Program-made: the position numbers and the translations under genes
The notes under the pieces: generated by a model
What the model saw: the letters and a program-made list of their open reading frames with translations, nothing else
The model's database searches: none
Told to the model about the DNA's origin: nothing
DNA from: Actinoplanes sp. NBRC 103695
GTDB taxonomy: Bacteria; Actinomycetota; Actinomycetes; Mycobacteriales; Micromonosporaceae
DNA length: 64,000 bases
Direction: 5' to 3'
Assembly (NCBI RefSeq): GCF_030269485.1
Contig: NZ_BSTL01000030.1
Location: forward strand, 49,593-113,592
Shown: positions 15,074 to 24,442 of the stretch, one piece after another
Layout: each line of letters opens with the position of its first letter
Position numbering within the stretch: position 1 is the stretch's first letter

Positions 15074-16852
15074 GTGGCACGTAGCGACGAGGCGTCTGGC
15101 GCCGCACGTTGGGAGAAAGAGGCCAACGATCTCTCCAGCCAGGTTGCGTTTCTGCAGGAGGAACTCGCTCTGGTTCGGCGCAAGCTGACCGAAAGCCCCC
15201 GACACGTCCGGCAGCTCGAGGAACGGCTTGCGGCAACGCAGGCGCAGCTGGCCCGACTGACCGAGAACAACGACCGGCTCGTGGCGACCCTCAAGGAAGC
15301 CCGTGCTCAGATCGTCACTCTCAAAGAGGAGATTGACCGCCTCGCCCAGCCGCCCAGCGGCTACGGCGTATTCCTCGCCGCCCATGAGGACGGCACAGTC
15401 GATGTCTTCACCGGCGGCCGCAAGCTGCGCGTCGCGGTCTCGCCGAGCCTCGAGGTCGAGGAGCTCAAGCGGGGCCAGGAGGTGCTGCTCAACGACGCGC
15501 TCAACGTGGTCGACGCGTTCGGCTACGAGCGGGTCGGCGAGGTCGTGCTGCTCAAGGAGGTGCTGGCCGATCCGGCCGGCGGCCCGGGCGACCGTGCCCT
15601 GGTCGTCTCGCACGCCGACGAGGAGCGGATCGTCCACCTGGCCGATTCGCTGATCGGCGGCACGCTGCGCGCGGGCGACTCGCTGATGATCGAGCCGCGT
15701 TCGGCGTACGCCTACGAGCGCATCCCGAAGAGCGAGGTCGAGGAGCTCGTCCTGGAGGAGGTGCCCGACGTCGACTACACCGACATCGGTGGCCTGCACT
15801 CCCAGATCGAGCAGATCCGCGACGCGGTGGAGCTGCCGTTCCTGCACGCCGACCTGTTCCGGGAGCACCAGCTGCGCCCGCCGAAGGGCATCCTGCTCTA
15901 CGGCCCGCCCGGCTGCGGCAAGACGCTGATCGCCAAGGCGGTGGCCAACTCACTGGCCAAGAAGATCGCCGAGCGCCGGGGTGAGGAGAAGCACACCAGC
16001 TACTTCCTCAACATCAAGGGCCCGGAGCTTCTCAACAAGTACGTGGGTGAGACCGAGCGGCACATCCGCCTGGTCTTCCAGCGGGCCCGTGAGAAGGCCA
16101 GCGAGGGCACCCCGGTGATCGTGTTCTTCGACGAGATGGACTCGATCTTCCGCACTCGTGGCTCCGGCGTCTCCAGCGACGTGGAGAACACGATCGTCCC
16201 CCAGCTCCTCAGCGAGATCGACGGCGTCGAGGGCCTGGAGAACGTGATCGTGATCGGCGCCTCCAACCGTGAGGACATGATCGACCCGGCCATCCTGCGG
16301 CCCGGCCGGCTGGACGTGAAGATCAAGATCGAGCGTCCGGACGCGGAGGCGGCGAAGGACATCTTCGCCAAGTACATCCTCACCGGCCTGCCGCTCAGCT
16401 CGGACGACCTGGCCGAGCACGGTGGCAACCCCGACGCGACGGTCGCGGCGATGATCGAGGCGGTCGTCCTCCGGATGTACACGGAGACCGAGGAGAACCG
16501 CTTCCTGGAGGTCACCTACGCCAACGGTGACAAGGAGGTCCTGTACTTCAAGGACTTCAACTCCGGCGCGATGATCCAGAACATCGTCGACCGCGGCAAG
16601 AAGATGGCGATCAAGGAGTTCCTCACCTCCGGCAAGAAGGGGCTGCGGCTGCAGCACCTGCTCGACAGCTGTGTCGACGAGTTCCGCGAGAACGAGGACC
16701 TGCCGAACACCACCAACCCGGACGACTGGGCCCGGATCTCCGGCAAGAAGGGCGAGCGGATCGTCTACATCCGCACGCTCGTCTCCGGCGGCAAGGGCGC
16801 CGAGGCCGGCCGCTCCATCGAGACGGCCAGCAACACCGGTCAGTACCTGTAA
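15074..16852 (+). CDS. arc: Proteasome-associated AAA+ ATPase ARC/Mpa
   Basis: A 592-residue ring ATPase that captures pupylated proteins, unfolds them and feeds them to the 20S core. Residues about 15-92 are a coiled coil that binds Pup. Two OB folds follow (about 97-220), then the AAA domain with Walker A GPPGCGKT at 277-284, Walker B VIVFFDEMDSIF and a GASNREDMIDPAILRPGR arginine-finger region. The C-terminus ends GQYL, matching the penultimate-Tyr motif that docks into the proteasome alpha ring. GTG at 15074 has GGGGAGG upstream. A strong hairpin terminator follows the stop. Confidence 0.98.
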   Translation: MARSDEASGAARWEKEANDLSSQVAFLQEELALVRRKLTESPRHVRQLEERLAATQAQLARLTENNDRLVATLKEARAQIVTLKEEIDRLAQPPSGYGVFLAAHEDGTVDVFTGGRKLRVAVSPSLEVEELKRGQEVLLNDALNVVDAFGYERVGEVVLLKEVLADPAGGPGDRALVVSHADEERIVHLADSLIGGTLRAGDSLMIEPRSAYAYERIPKSEVEELVLEEVPDVDYTDIGGLHSQIEQIRDAVELPFLHADLFREHQLRPPKGILLYGPPGCGKTLIAKAVANSLAKKIAERRGEEKHTSYFLNIKGPELLNKYVGETERHIRLVFQRAREKASEGTPVIVFFDEMDSIFRTRGSGVSSDVENTIVPQLLSEIDGVEGLENVIVIGASNREDMIDPAILRPGRLDVKIKIERPDAEAAKDIFAKYILTGLPLSSDDLAEHGGNPDATVAAMIEAVVLRMYTETEENRFLEVTYANGDKEVLYFKDFNSGAMIQNIVDRGKKMAIKEFLTSGKKGLRLQHLLDSCVDEFRENEDLPNTTNPDDWARISGKKGERIVYIRTLVSGGKGAEAGRSIETASNTGQYL

Positions 16853-16865
16853 CGAGGCATTCAGG

Positions 16866-16895
16866 GCGGGCGGAGGGGTCACCCCCTCCGCCCGC
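16866..16895. terminator. Terminator hairpin after ARC
   Basis: A perfect 13-bp GC stem (16866-16878 with 16883-16895) with a four-base loop, starting 13 bp after the ARC stop. A TTCTCG run follows in place of a strong U-tract. Confidence 0.85.
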
Positions 16896-16912
16896 TTCTC
16901 GTTGGGCCCGGC

Positions 16913-17914
16913 GTGGGGGAGCGGCTGGGCTGGATCGACGCACTTCGGGGGTACGCGGCCGGGGTCGTGCTGCTCTTCCACCTCGGGCCGTGGATCCTCG
17001 GCACCGGGACGCACCTCGCGATCTTCCGGGTGTTCGACTGCGGCAAGTACGCTGTCCTGCTGTTCTTCCTGGTCAGCGGCTATCTGATCCCCGCATCGCT
17101 GGAGCGGCGCGGGTCGCTGCGCCGGTTCTGGATCACCCGGCTGTTCCGGATCTACCCGGTCTACCTGGCCGCGATCGCCGCCCTGATCGTCACCAGCGCC
17201 GCCGTCCCGCCCGTGCTGCGGTCCGCGACCGGGCTGCTCGGCCACGCCACGATGCTCACCGACCTGCTCGGGCTGCGCGGGGCGCTGCGGCCGTTCTGGA
17301 CCCTCACGTACGAGATGGTCTTCTACCTGATGGTGGCCGGGCTCTTCGCGTGCCGTCTGCACCGGCACAGCGCCGCGGTCGCGGGCGCACTGGCAGTGGC
17401 CGCGATGCTGCCCCTGCCGAACCTGCTCGAGGGCTCCGGCGGCACCGTCACCTCGTCCCGGCAGGGTCTGCTGCTGATCGCCACCATGTTCGCGGGAGCG
17501 GCCCTCCGGTCGTCGCGGTCACTCCCGGCTCCCGCCTCGGTGGCGCTCGGGCTCACGACCGTGGTGCAACCGGCCGTCGTGGTGGCGGTGGTCGTCACAT
17601 TCGCCGCATTCTTCGCCCTGCGCGAACGCCCGATGCCGCGGGCGCTGACCGCGCTGGGCGCCATCAGTTACTCGCTCTACCTGACCCACATCGTCGTGCT
17701 CCAGGCCTTCGCCCGGTTCCTTCCCGGCGTGGCGGAGCGTCCGTTCCTGGTCAGAGGCGTGGCGACCGCGGCCTGCGCGGTCTGCGCGCTGGCCGCGGCC
17801 CGTTGCGCGTACGTCTGGATCGAGCGACCGATGCACCTGCTCGGCCACCGCATCGGCACGCAGCGTGCCGCGCCGCGCACGGCCAGACGCGTGAATGGAA
17901 CGCGAAGCGTCTAG
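16913..17914 (+). CDS. Acyltransferase-3 family membrane protein
   Basis: A 333-residue integral membrane protein of the acyltransferase-3 (OafA/ExoZ-like) family with about ten membrane helices. It starts RLGWIDALRGYAAGVVLLFH, the family's first motif with the catalytic His, and continues with FFLVSGYLI and RRFWITRLFRIYPVY. Members O-acylate sugars, lipids or antibiotics. The frame starts at GTG 16913, just after the ARC terminator, and ends 45 bp before dop. Its insertion between arc and dop is not part of the pupylation pathway; acceptor unknown. Confidence 0.87.
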   Translation: MGERLGWIDALRGYAAGVVLLFHLGPWILGTGTHLAIFRVFDCGKYAVLLFFLVSGYLIPASLERRGSLRRFWITRLFRIYPVYLAAIAALIVTSAAVPPVLRSATGLLGHATMLTDLLGLRGALRPFWTLTYEMVFYLMVAGLFACRLHRHSAAVAGALAVAAMLPLPNLLEGSGGTVTSSRQGLLLIATMFAGAALRSSRSLPAPASVALGLTTVVQPAVVVAVVVTFAAFFALRERPMPRALTALGAISYSLYLTHIVVLQAFARFLPGVAERPFLVRGVATAACAVCALAAARCAYVWIERPMHLLGHRIGTQRAAPRTARRVNGTRSV

Positions 17915-17959
17915 GCTCGATACAAGGGCACGGCAGAAACCGGCGGGTGGAGCAGCGGC

Positions 17960-19477
17960 ATGAGCGTTCGACGGATCATGGGCACCGAGGTCGAGTACGG
18001 CATTTCGGTCCCCGGTCAGCCCGGCGCCAATCCCATGGTCACCTCCTCGCAGGTGGTCAACGCGTACGGCGCGCGGCCCGAACTGACCCGCGGTGGACGC
18101 GCCCGCTGGGACTACGAGGAGGAGTCGCCGCTGCGGGACGCGCGCGGCTTCACCTACTCCGGCGCCGCCTACGACCCGGCCGACGCGCTCGCCGACGAGG
18201 ACCTCGGCCTGGCCAACGTGATACTGACCAACGGAGCACGGCTCTACGTCGACCACGCGCACCCGGAGTACAGCACCCCCGAGTGCACCAACCCGATGGA
18301 CATCGTCCGCTGGGACAAAGCCGGCGAACGCGTGATGGCCGAGGCGTCCCGCCGCGCCGCCACCATCCCCGGCGCGCACCGCATCCAGCTCTACAAGAAC
18401 AACACCGACAACAAGGGCGCCTCGTACGGCTCGCACGAGAACTACCTGATGCGCCGGCAGACCCCGTTCGCCGACATCGTGGCGCACCTGACGCCGTTCT
18501 TCGTCACCCGCCAGATCTTCACCGGCGTCGGCCGCGTCGGCCTCGGCCAGGACGGCTCCGGCGCCGGCTTCCAGATCTCCTCCCGCGCCGACTTCTTCGA
18601 GGTCGAGGTCGGCCTGGAGACCACGCTCAAGCGGCCGATCATCAACACCCGCGACGAGCCCCACTCGGACGCCGACAAGTACCGCCGCCTGCACGTGATC
18701 ATCGGCGACGCCAACCTGTCCGAGATCGCCACCTACCTCAAGGTGGGCACCACGGCACTGGTCCTCGCCATGATCGAGGAGAAGGTGTTCACCGGCGAGC
18801 TCGGCATCGCCGACCCGGTCAGCGAGCTCAAGGCGGTCAGCCACGACCCGTCGCTCAAGCACCTGATGCGGCTGCGCGACGGCCGCCGGCTGACCGCGCT
18901 CGACCTGCAGTGGGCGTACTTCGAGCGGGCCAAGGCGTTCTGCGACGAGCGGTACGGCGCCGACATGGACGACCAGACCGCCGACGTGCTCGACCGCTGG
19001 GAGGACATCCTCGACCGGCTCGGCCGCGACCCGATGTCCTGCTCCGACACCCTCGACTGGGTGGCCAAGCTGCGGCTGCTCGAGGGTTACCGGGAGCGGG
19101 AGGACCTGGGCTGGTCGTCGCCCAAGCTGCAGCTGGTGGACCTGCAGTACGCCGACGTCCGCCCGGAGAAGGGCCTCTACCACCGCCTGGTGGCCCGAGG
19201 CTCGATGAAGACCCTGCTCGAGGACGAGGCCGTACGCAAGGCCATGGTCGAGCCCCCGGAGGACACGCGCGCCTACTTCCGCGGCCGCTGCCTCGCCCAG
19301 TACGCGTCCGAAGTGGTCGCGGCCAGCTGGGACTCGGTGATCTTCGACGTGGGCCGGGAGTCGCTGGTCCGGGTTCCGATGATGGAACCCGAGCGCGGCA
19401 CCAAGAAGCACGTCGGGGCCCTGTTCGACAAGTGTGAGAGCGCCAAGGACCTGCTCGAGGTCATCACGAGCCGGTGA
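17960..19477 (+). CDS. dop: Pup deamidase/depupylase Dop
   Basis: A 505-residue member of the carboxylate-amine ligase fold. It converts the C-terminal Gln of Pup to Glu and also removes Pup from substrates. The N-terminal MGTEVEYGIS carries the ATP/Mg glutamates; the catalytic Asp is D98 in LYVDHAHPEYSTPEC. Residues about 38-80 form the Dop-loop, absent from PafA, so the two paralogues are easily told apart. KNNTDNKGASYGSHENYL and RPIINTRDEPH are shared core motifs. A TAGGCT hexamer at 17912 may be the -10. Pup follows 75 bp later. Confidence 0.97.
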   Translation: MSVRRIMGTEVEYGISVPGQPGANPMVTSSQVVNAYGARPELTRGGRARWDYEEESPLRDARGFTYSGAAYDPADALADEDLGLANVILTNGARLYVDHAHPEYSTPECTNPMDIVRWDKAGERVMAEASRRAATIPGAHRIQLYKNNTDNKGASYGSHENYLMRRQTPFADIVAHLTPFFVTRQIFTGVGRVGLGQDGSGAGFQISSRADFFEVEVGLETTLKRPIINTRDEPHSDADKYRRLHVIIGDANLSEIATYLKVGTTALVLAMIEEKVFTGELGIADPVSELKAVSHDPSLKHLMRLRDGRRLTALDLQWAYFERAKAFCDERYGADMDDQTADVLDRWEDILDRLGRDPMSCSDTLDWVAKLRLLEGYREREDLGWSSPKLQLVDLQYADVRPEKGLYHRLVARGSMKTLLEDEAVRKAMVEPPEDTRAYFRGRCLAQYASEVVAASWDSVIFDVGRESLVRVPMMEPERGTKKHVGALFDKCESAKDLLEVITSR

Positions 19478-19552
19478 GGCGTTTTGTCGTACGGGCGAGG
19501 TAGGTTTTCAACATCCCGTTGAGCAAGCGGCGGGGAGCGAAGGGGGAGTCCG

Positions 19553-19768
19553 ATGGCAACCCGAGACACCGGCGGTCAGTCGCAGTCCGGCAAGGGCAAG
19601 AGCGACCAGGAGATCGAGGACGTCACCACCGAGGCCAACCCCGAGGTGGCAGAGCGTAAAGCCGAGATCGACGAGGACGTCGACGACCTGCTGGACGAGA
19701 TCGACTCCGTCCTGGAAGAAAACGCTGAAGAATTTGTTAGGGGATACGTTCAAAAAGGCGGCCAATAG
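19553..19768 (+). CDS. pup: Prokaryotic ubiquitin-like protein Pup
   Basis: A 71-residue disordered tagging protein. The C-terminus is GGQ, so it needs Dop deamidation to GGE before PafA can attach it to lysines. The central EIDEDVDDLLDEIDSVLEENAEEFV region forms the helix that binds the ARC coiled coil. The N-terminus is hydrophilic and serves as the threading initiation site. GGGGGAG (19542-19548) precedes the ATG. TAGGTT at 19501-19506 could be its own -10. Codons near the 3' end (GAAGAATTTGTTAGG) are unusually A/T-rich. Confidence 0.98.
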   Translation: MATRDTGGQSQSGKGKSDQEIEDVTTEANPEVAERKAEIDEDVDDLLDEIDSVLEENAEEFVRGYVQKGGQ

Positions 19769-19888
19769 GCCATTTTGTCCGATTTGGGCAACGTCTGAGG
19801 ACACGTTGATCGCGATCGTCGCACCGGCGGTGCGTGCCCGATAGGGTGCGTCAACGCCGGTGCGATTCAGATAACTGAAAGGAACCAC

Positions 19889-20731
19889 GTGGCAGCGGGT
19901 TTTGATCCATCCGGGCGTCTACCAGATGTGTTCTTCACCTCGGGGACGTCCTCCTTCACGCAGTTCCTGAGTCAGGCCGCGCCTGAGTTGCTGCCCGGGC
20001 GGCGGCCGGTGCCGCCGCAGATGGTGGCCGGCGACCTGGCGCCGCACGGCACCACGATCATCGCGATCCAGACCGCCGAGGGCGTCGTGATGGCCGGCGA
20101 CCGGCGGGCGACCATGGGCAACCTGATCGCCAGCCGCGACATCGAGAAGGTGCATCCGGCCGATGCGTACTCGCTCATCGGCATCGCCGGGACGGCCGGC
20201 ATCGGCATCGAGCTGATGCGGATCTTCCAGGTCGAGCTGGAGCACTACGAGAAGACCGAGGGCGCGATGCTGTCCCTCGACGGTAAGGCCAACCGCCTGG
20301 CCGGCATGGTGCGCGGCAACCTCGGTGCGGCCATGCAGGGTCTCGCGGTGGTCCCGCTCTTCGCCGGGTACGACCTGTCGCCCGCCGACCCGGCCAAGCC
20401 CGGCCGGATCTTCAGCTTCGACGTGGCCGGTGGCCTCTACGAGGAGACCGGGTACGACGCGGTCGGCTCCGGTTCGCTGTTCGCCAAGTCGGCGCTGAAG
20501 AAGAAGTACCGGACCGGCGTCAGCACCCAGGACGCGATCGTGCTGGCCGTCGAGGCGCTCTACGACGCGGCCGACGACGACACCGCGACCGGCGGGCCCG
20601 ACCTGACCCGCAAGATCTACCCGGTGGTGATGACCGCGACCGCAGAGGGCACCCACCGCCTCACCGACACGGAGATCAACACGGTGGCCGAGCAGGTGGT
20701 TTCCGGACGCATGGAGAACCCGGGCGGCTGA
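19889..20731 (+). CDS. prcB: 20S proteasome beta subunit PrcB
   Basis: A 280-residue proteolytic subunit. The propeptide is cut before Thr55 in DLAPHGTTIIAIQ, exposing the N-terminal catalytic Thr; GVVMAGDRRATMGN (Asp, Arg) and the DIEKVHP Lys complete the active site. SGSLFAKSALKK and the length fit actinobacterial PrcB. GTG at 19889 has AAAGGA six bases upstream. The 120-bp gap after pup holds TAGGGT (19842-19847), a possible separate prcBA promoter. prcA begins 36 bp after the stop. Confidence 0.98.
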   Translation: MAAGFDPSGRLPDVFFTSGTSSFTQFLSQAAPELLPGRRPVPPQMVAGDLAPHGTTIIAIQTAEGVVMAGDRRATMGNLIASRDIEKVHPADAYSLIGIAGTAGIGIELMRIFQVELEHYEKTEGAMLSLDGKANRLAGMVRGNLGAAMQGLAVVPLFAGYDLSPADPAKPGRIFSFDVAGGLYEETGYDAVGSGSLFAKSALKKKYRTGVSTQDAIVLAVEALYDAADDDTATGGPDLTRKIYPVVMTATAEGTHRLTDTEINTVAEQVVSGRMENPGG

Positions 20732-20767
20732 CCCCGCGCCGGACAATCGAAGAAGGAGCAGCCACCC

Positions 20768-21640
20768 GTGGCCATGCAGTTCTACGCATCACCCGAGCAG
20801 GTTCAGCGGGACCGCTCGGAGTACGCCCGCAAGGGCATCGCGCGGGGCCGGTCCGCCGTCGTGCTCTCGTACAGCGGCGGGATCCTTCTGGTCGCCGAGA
20901 ACCTGACGTCGCTGCGCAAGATCAGCGAGCTGTACGACCGGATCGGGTTCGCGGCGGTCGGCCGGTACAACGAGTTCGAGAGCCTGCGCCGGGCCGGTAT
21001 CCGGATGGCCGACATGCTCGGGTTGTCCTACGACCGCCGGGACGTCACCGGGCGGGCGCTGGCCAACGCGTACACCCAGACGCTGGGCGCCATCTTCAGC
21101 GAGACGCAGAAGCCGTACGAGGTGGAGATCTGCGTCGCGCAGGTCGGCACCACGGCCGAGGCGGACGAGCTGTACCGGATCACCTACGACGGCTCGGTGA
21201 TGGACGAGCCGGGCTTCATGGCGATGGGCGGCCAGGCCGAGGCCATCGCCGCGGTGCTCAAGGAGCGGCACGACGTGACCGCGGACGCCACCGTGGCGCT
21301 CCGGCTCGCCGTGGAGGCCCTGGGCAGCGTCGGCGGGGAGAACGGCGCCCGTCGCGAGCTGGACGCCAAGCAGCTCGAGGTGGCTGTGCTCGACCGCACC
21401 CGGCGGGGACGCGCCTTCCGGCGGATCTCCGGCGCCGCCCTGACCACCCTGCTCGGCGGTGGCGAGGACGTGCCGGAGAAGGAGCTCGGCGACGCCGCGG
21501 CCCCGGCGCCCGGTGACGCCGTGGCCCCGGCGCCCGGTGAGGGCAAGCCGACCACCAGCGCGGCCTCCGAGGGGCACGACGCCAAGGACGACGGCAAGGA
21601 CGACGCCAAGGACGACGCCAAGGACGACGGCAAGAGCTAG
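20768..21640 (+). CDS. prcA: 20S proteasome alpha subunit PrcA
   Basis: A 290-residue subunit forming the outer rings of the core and the docking surface for ARC. The N-terminus MAMQFYASPEQVQRDRSEYARKGIARG is the gating region, and GILLVAEN and SYDGSVMDEPGFMAMGG are core motifs. After about residue 225 the protein carries a long unstructured tail with two APAPGDA/APAPGEG units, then repeated K-D-D-[AG] blocks (encoded 21577-21636). The tail is longer than the alpha fold needs. GTG at 20768 has AAGGAG nine bases upstream. The stop overlaps the convergent rmlB stop by four bases. Confidence 0.97.
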   Translation: MAMQFYASPEQVQRDRSEYARKGIARGRSAVVLSYSGGILLVAENLTSLRKISELYDRIGFAAVGRYNEFESLRRAGIRMADMLGLSYDRRDVTGRALANAYTQTLGAIFSETQKPYEVEICVAQVGTTAEADELYRITYDGSVMDEPGFMAMGGQAEAIAAVLKERHDVTADATVALRLAVEALGSVGGENGARRELDAKQLEVAVLDRTRRGRAFRRISGAALTTLLGGGEDVPEKELGDAAAPAPGDAVAPAPGEGKPTTSAASEGHDAKDDGKDDAKDDAKDDGKS

Positions 21641-22611
21641 TCGATCGTGAGCGGCCGCCACCAGGGTTCGTGGTCCCGGTACCACGCCACGGTGGCGGCC
21701 AGCCCCGCGTCGAAGCCCACCCGGGGGCGGTAACCGAGCTCCCGGCGGATGCGGTCGTCGTCCAGGGCGTACCGGAAATCGTGGCCCTTGCGGTCGGCCA
21801 CGTGCACGACCCGGTCCTGGCCGGCCCCGCACAGCTCCAGCAGGCGGTCCGTGAGTTCCCGGTTGGTCAGCTCCACCGTGCCGGCGATGTGGTAGACCTC
21901 GCCCGGCTCCCCGTCCGCCAGGGCCAGCGCCAGCCCCCGGCAGTGGTCGTCCACGTGCACCCAGTCGCGCACCTGGCTGCCGTCGCCGTACAGCGGCACC
22001 GTGCGGCCCGACAGCAGGTTCGTCACGAAGCGCGGGATCAGCTTCTCCGGGTGCTGGAACGGGCCGTAGTTGTTGCTGCACCGGGTTACCACCACGGGCA
22101 GGCCGTGGGTGCGGTGGTAGGCGAGCGCCAGCAGGTCGGAGGAGGCCTTCGTGGCCGCGTACGGCGAATTGGGCCGCACCGAGGACCGCTCGGTCCACGC
22201 ACCCGCCGGGATCGAGCCGTAGACCTCGTCCGTCGACACGTGCAGGAAACGTGCCGTGCCGTGCCGCAGCGCGGCGTCCAGCAGCACCTGGGTGCCGATC
22301 ACGTTCGTCACCGCGAACTCGCCCGCCGCCACGATCGACCGGTCGACGTGCGACTCGGCCGCCGCGTGCACCACCGCGTCCACGCCCCGCATCACGGTGT
22401 CCACCAGCGCCGCGTCGCAGACATCGCCCGGGATGAAATCGAGACGGTCGCTCTCGGCGACCGGGCCCAGGTTCGCGAGATTCCCGGCGTACGTGAGCTT
22501 GTCCAGCACCGTCACCCGGGCGCCCTCCAGCCCGGGCAGCCGGTCCCACAACACGCTCCGGACCAGATGCGAACCGATGAAGCCGGCCCCGCCGGTGACC
22601 AGTAATTTCAT
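21637..22611 (-). CDS. rmlB: dTDP-glucose 4,6-dehydratase (RmlB-like)
   Basis: A 324-residue short-chain dehydrogenase/reductase of the RmlB type that makes dTDP-4-keto-6-deoxyglucose, the branch-point sugar for rhamnose and antibiotic deoxysugars. The NAD motif is GGAGFIGSH; the active site is STDEVYG plus YAATKAS (Tyr and Lys); HDFRYALDDDRIRRELGYRP is the typical C-terminus. ATG at 22611. No other deoxysugar gene is nearby, and it sits antisense between prcA and pafA, so its link to pupylation is positional only. Confidence 0.92.
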   Translation of the reverse strand: MKLLVTGGAGFIGSHLVRSVLWDRLPGLEGARVTVLDKLTYAGNLANLGPVAESDRLDFIPGDVCDAALVDTVMRGVDAVVHAAAESHVDRSIVAAGEFAVTNVIGTQVLLDAALRHGTARFLHVSTDEVYGSIPAGAWTERSSVRPNSPYAATKASSDLLALAYHRTHGLPVVVTRCSNNYGPFQHPEKLIPRFVTNLLSGRTVPLYGDGSQVRDWVHVDDHCRGLALALADGEPGEVYHIAGTVELTNRELTDRLLELCGAGQDRVVHVADRKGHDFRYALDDDRIRRELGYRPRVGFDAGLAATVAWYRDHEPWWRPLTID

Positions 22612-22707
22612 CCCGCCGGCAGTGTATCCGCAGCTAGCGGCGCAGACTCCACGGTCAGACCCGGTGAAACGGTGAGTGGTGACTGCCAATCACGGGTCCG
22701 GGACGGC

Positions 22708-22713
22708 TAGTGT
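22708..22713 (+). promoter_or_regulatory. Probable pafA -10 (leaderless)
   Basis: TAGTGT lies six bases before the pafA ATG within CTAGTGTTTCGAC. The pafB gene has a nearly identical block, CTAGCGTTTCGGTC, right before its GTG. This fits a -10 hexamer producing a leaderless mRNA. No convincing -35 is seen. Confidence 0.5.
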
Positions 22714-22719
22714 TTCGAC

Positions 22720-24078
22720 ATGGAACGGCGAATTTTCGGCCTGGAGACGGAGTACGGCGTCACCTGCACGTACCGGGGGCAGAGGCGGCTCTCGCCCGAC
22801 GAGGTGGCTCGATACCTGTTCCGCCGCGTGGTGTCCTGGGGACGCAGCAGCAACGTGTTCCTCCGCAACGGCGCACGCCTCTACTTGGACGTCGGTTCCC
22901 ACCCCGAGTACGCGACACCCGAATGCGACTCGGTCACCGACCTCGTCGCCCACGACCGAGCCGGCGAACGCATCCTCGAGGGGCTCCTCGTCGACGCCGA
23001 GAAACGCCTGCACGACGAGGGCATCGCCGGCGAGATCTACCTCTTCAAGAACAACACCGACTCGGCCGGGAACTCGTACGGCTGCCACGAGAACTACCTC
23101 GTCAGCCGGCACGGCGAATTCGGCCGGCTCGCCGACGTGCTCATCCCGTTCCTCGTCACCCGCCAGCTGATCTGCGGCGCCGGCAAGGTGCTGCAGACAC
23201 CGCGAGGCGCCGTCTTCTGCCTGTCCCAGCGAGCCGAGCACATCTGGGAGGGCGTCTCCAGCGCCACCACCCGCAGCCGGCCGATCATCAACACCCGCGA
23301 CGAGCCGCACGCCGACGCCGAACGCTACCGGCGCCTGCACGTCATCGTCGGCGACTCCAACATGAACGAGGTCACCACGCTGCTCAAGGTCGGCAGCGCG
23401 GACCTCGTCCTGCGCATGATCGAAGCCGGCGTGGTGATGCGCGACCTCAGCCTGGAAAACCCGATCCGGGCCATCCGCGAGGTCAGCCACGACGTCACCG
23501 GCCGCCGCAAGATCCGGCTGGCCAACAACAAAGAGGTCAGCGCCCTCGAGATCCAGCAGGAATACCTCGCCAAGGCCACCGAGTTCGTCGAGCGGCGCGG
23601 CGGCGACCAGACCGCCAAGCGGGTCGTCGAACTCTGGGGACGGGTCCTGAACGCCATCGAGAACGGCGACCTCGACCCGGTCGCCCGCGAGATCGACTGG
23701 GTCTCCAAGCTCAAGCTCATCGAGCGGTACCAGGCCAAGCACCAGATCCCGATGTCACACCCGCGCATCGCGCAGCTCGACCTGGCCTACCACGACGTGC
23801 GCCGCGGGCGAGGACTGTACGCGTTGATGGAGAAGCGGAAGCAGGTCGACCGGATCTCCAACGATCTCGAGATCTTCGAGGCCAAGGAGACGCCGCCGCA
23901 GACCACCCGGGCCCGCCTCCGGGGCGAGTTCATCCGGCACGCGCAGGAGAAGCGGCGCGACTTCACCGTCGACTGGGTGCATCTCAAGCTGAACGACCAG
24001 GCGCAGCGCACGGTGCTCTGCAAGGACCCCTTCCGGGCGTACGACGAACGGGTCGAGCGGCTCATCGCCAGCATGTGA
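22720..24078 (+). CDS. pafA: Pup-protein ligase PafA
   Basis: A 452-residue ligase that joins the Pup C-terminal Glu to substrate lysines using ATP. It shares the carboxylate-amine ligase fold with Dop: MERRIFGLETEYGV (Mg-binding Glu), D57 in LYLDVGSHPEYATPECD (catalytic base), KNNTDSAGNSYGCHENYL and RPIINTRDEPHAD. It lacks the Dop-loop found in the upstream paralogue. The C-terminal domain (about 395-452) contains DWVHLKLNDQAQRTVLCKDPF. No ribosome-binding site precedes the ATG; see the leaderless promoter. Confidence 0.97.
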   Translation: MERRIFGLETEYGVTCTYRGQRRLSPDEVARYLFRRVVSWGRSSNVFLRNGARLYLDVGSHPEYATPECDSVTDLVAHDRAGERILEGLLVDAEKRLHDEGIAGEIYLFKNNTDSAGNSYGCHENYLVSRHGEFGRLADVLIPFLVTRQLICGAGKVLQTPRGAVFCLSQRAEHIWEGVSSATTRSRPIINTRDEPHADAERYRRLHVIVGDSNMNEVTTLLKVGSADLVLRMIEAGVVMRDLSLENPIRAIREVSHDVTGRRKIRLANNKEVSALEIQQEYLAKATEFVERRGGDQTAKRVVELWGRVLNAIENGDLDPVAREIDWVSKLKLIERYQAKHQIPMSHPRIAQLDLAYHDVRRGRGLYALMEKRKQVDRISNDLEIFEAKETPPQTTRARLRGEFIRHAQEKRRDFTVDWVHLKLNDQAQRTVLCKDPFRAYDERVERLIASM

Positions 24079-24102
24079 GAGGTTCGCTAGGCTGGTCGGA
24101 TC

Positions 24103-24339
24103 ATGTCCTCCGACCAGCCTTCCTCCACCGGCCCCTCCGCTTCCGGCCCTTCCTCCTCCGGCAAGCGTGAGCGGACCATCGAGGACGTCATGTGGGCGCG
24201 GGTCTCGCGTCGGCGTGAGCGGATCCGGGCCGAGATCCAGCGCAATCGGGCTGGGGGGCATCGCGTCCCTACCTGGGTCATGGCTGCGGTTCTCGGGGTC
24301 ATTCTCGCGGGGTGGCTGTATCTGATCGTTACTTCGTAA
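24103..24339 (+). CDS. Small single-pass membrane protein
   Basis: A 78-residue protein: a Ser/Pro-rich start, a basic amphipathic middle (SRRRERIRAEIQRNRAGGHRVP) and one C-terminal membrane helix (TWVMAAVLGVILAGWLYLIVTS). It follows pafA by 24 bp on the same strand, with TAGGCT at 24088 as a possible -10. Small proteins with a basic coil and one helix are often found next to pafA in actinobacteria. No function known. Confidence 0.7.
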   Translation: MSSDQPSSTGPSASGPSSSGKRERTIEDVMWARVSRRRERIRAEIQRNRAGGHRVPTWVMAAVLGVILAGWLYLIVTS

Positions 24340-24442
24340 CTTTCTCTCCTTGCATCTGTTCCGGGTTGTTTGCCGGCGGCTGGGGTTACGGACGATTGTG
24401 GTCTTCGTGCCTTCCGCCCGGCTCTGAGTCTGGTCACTGTGG

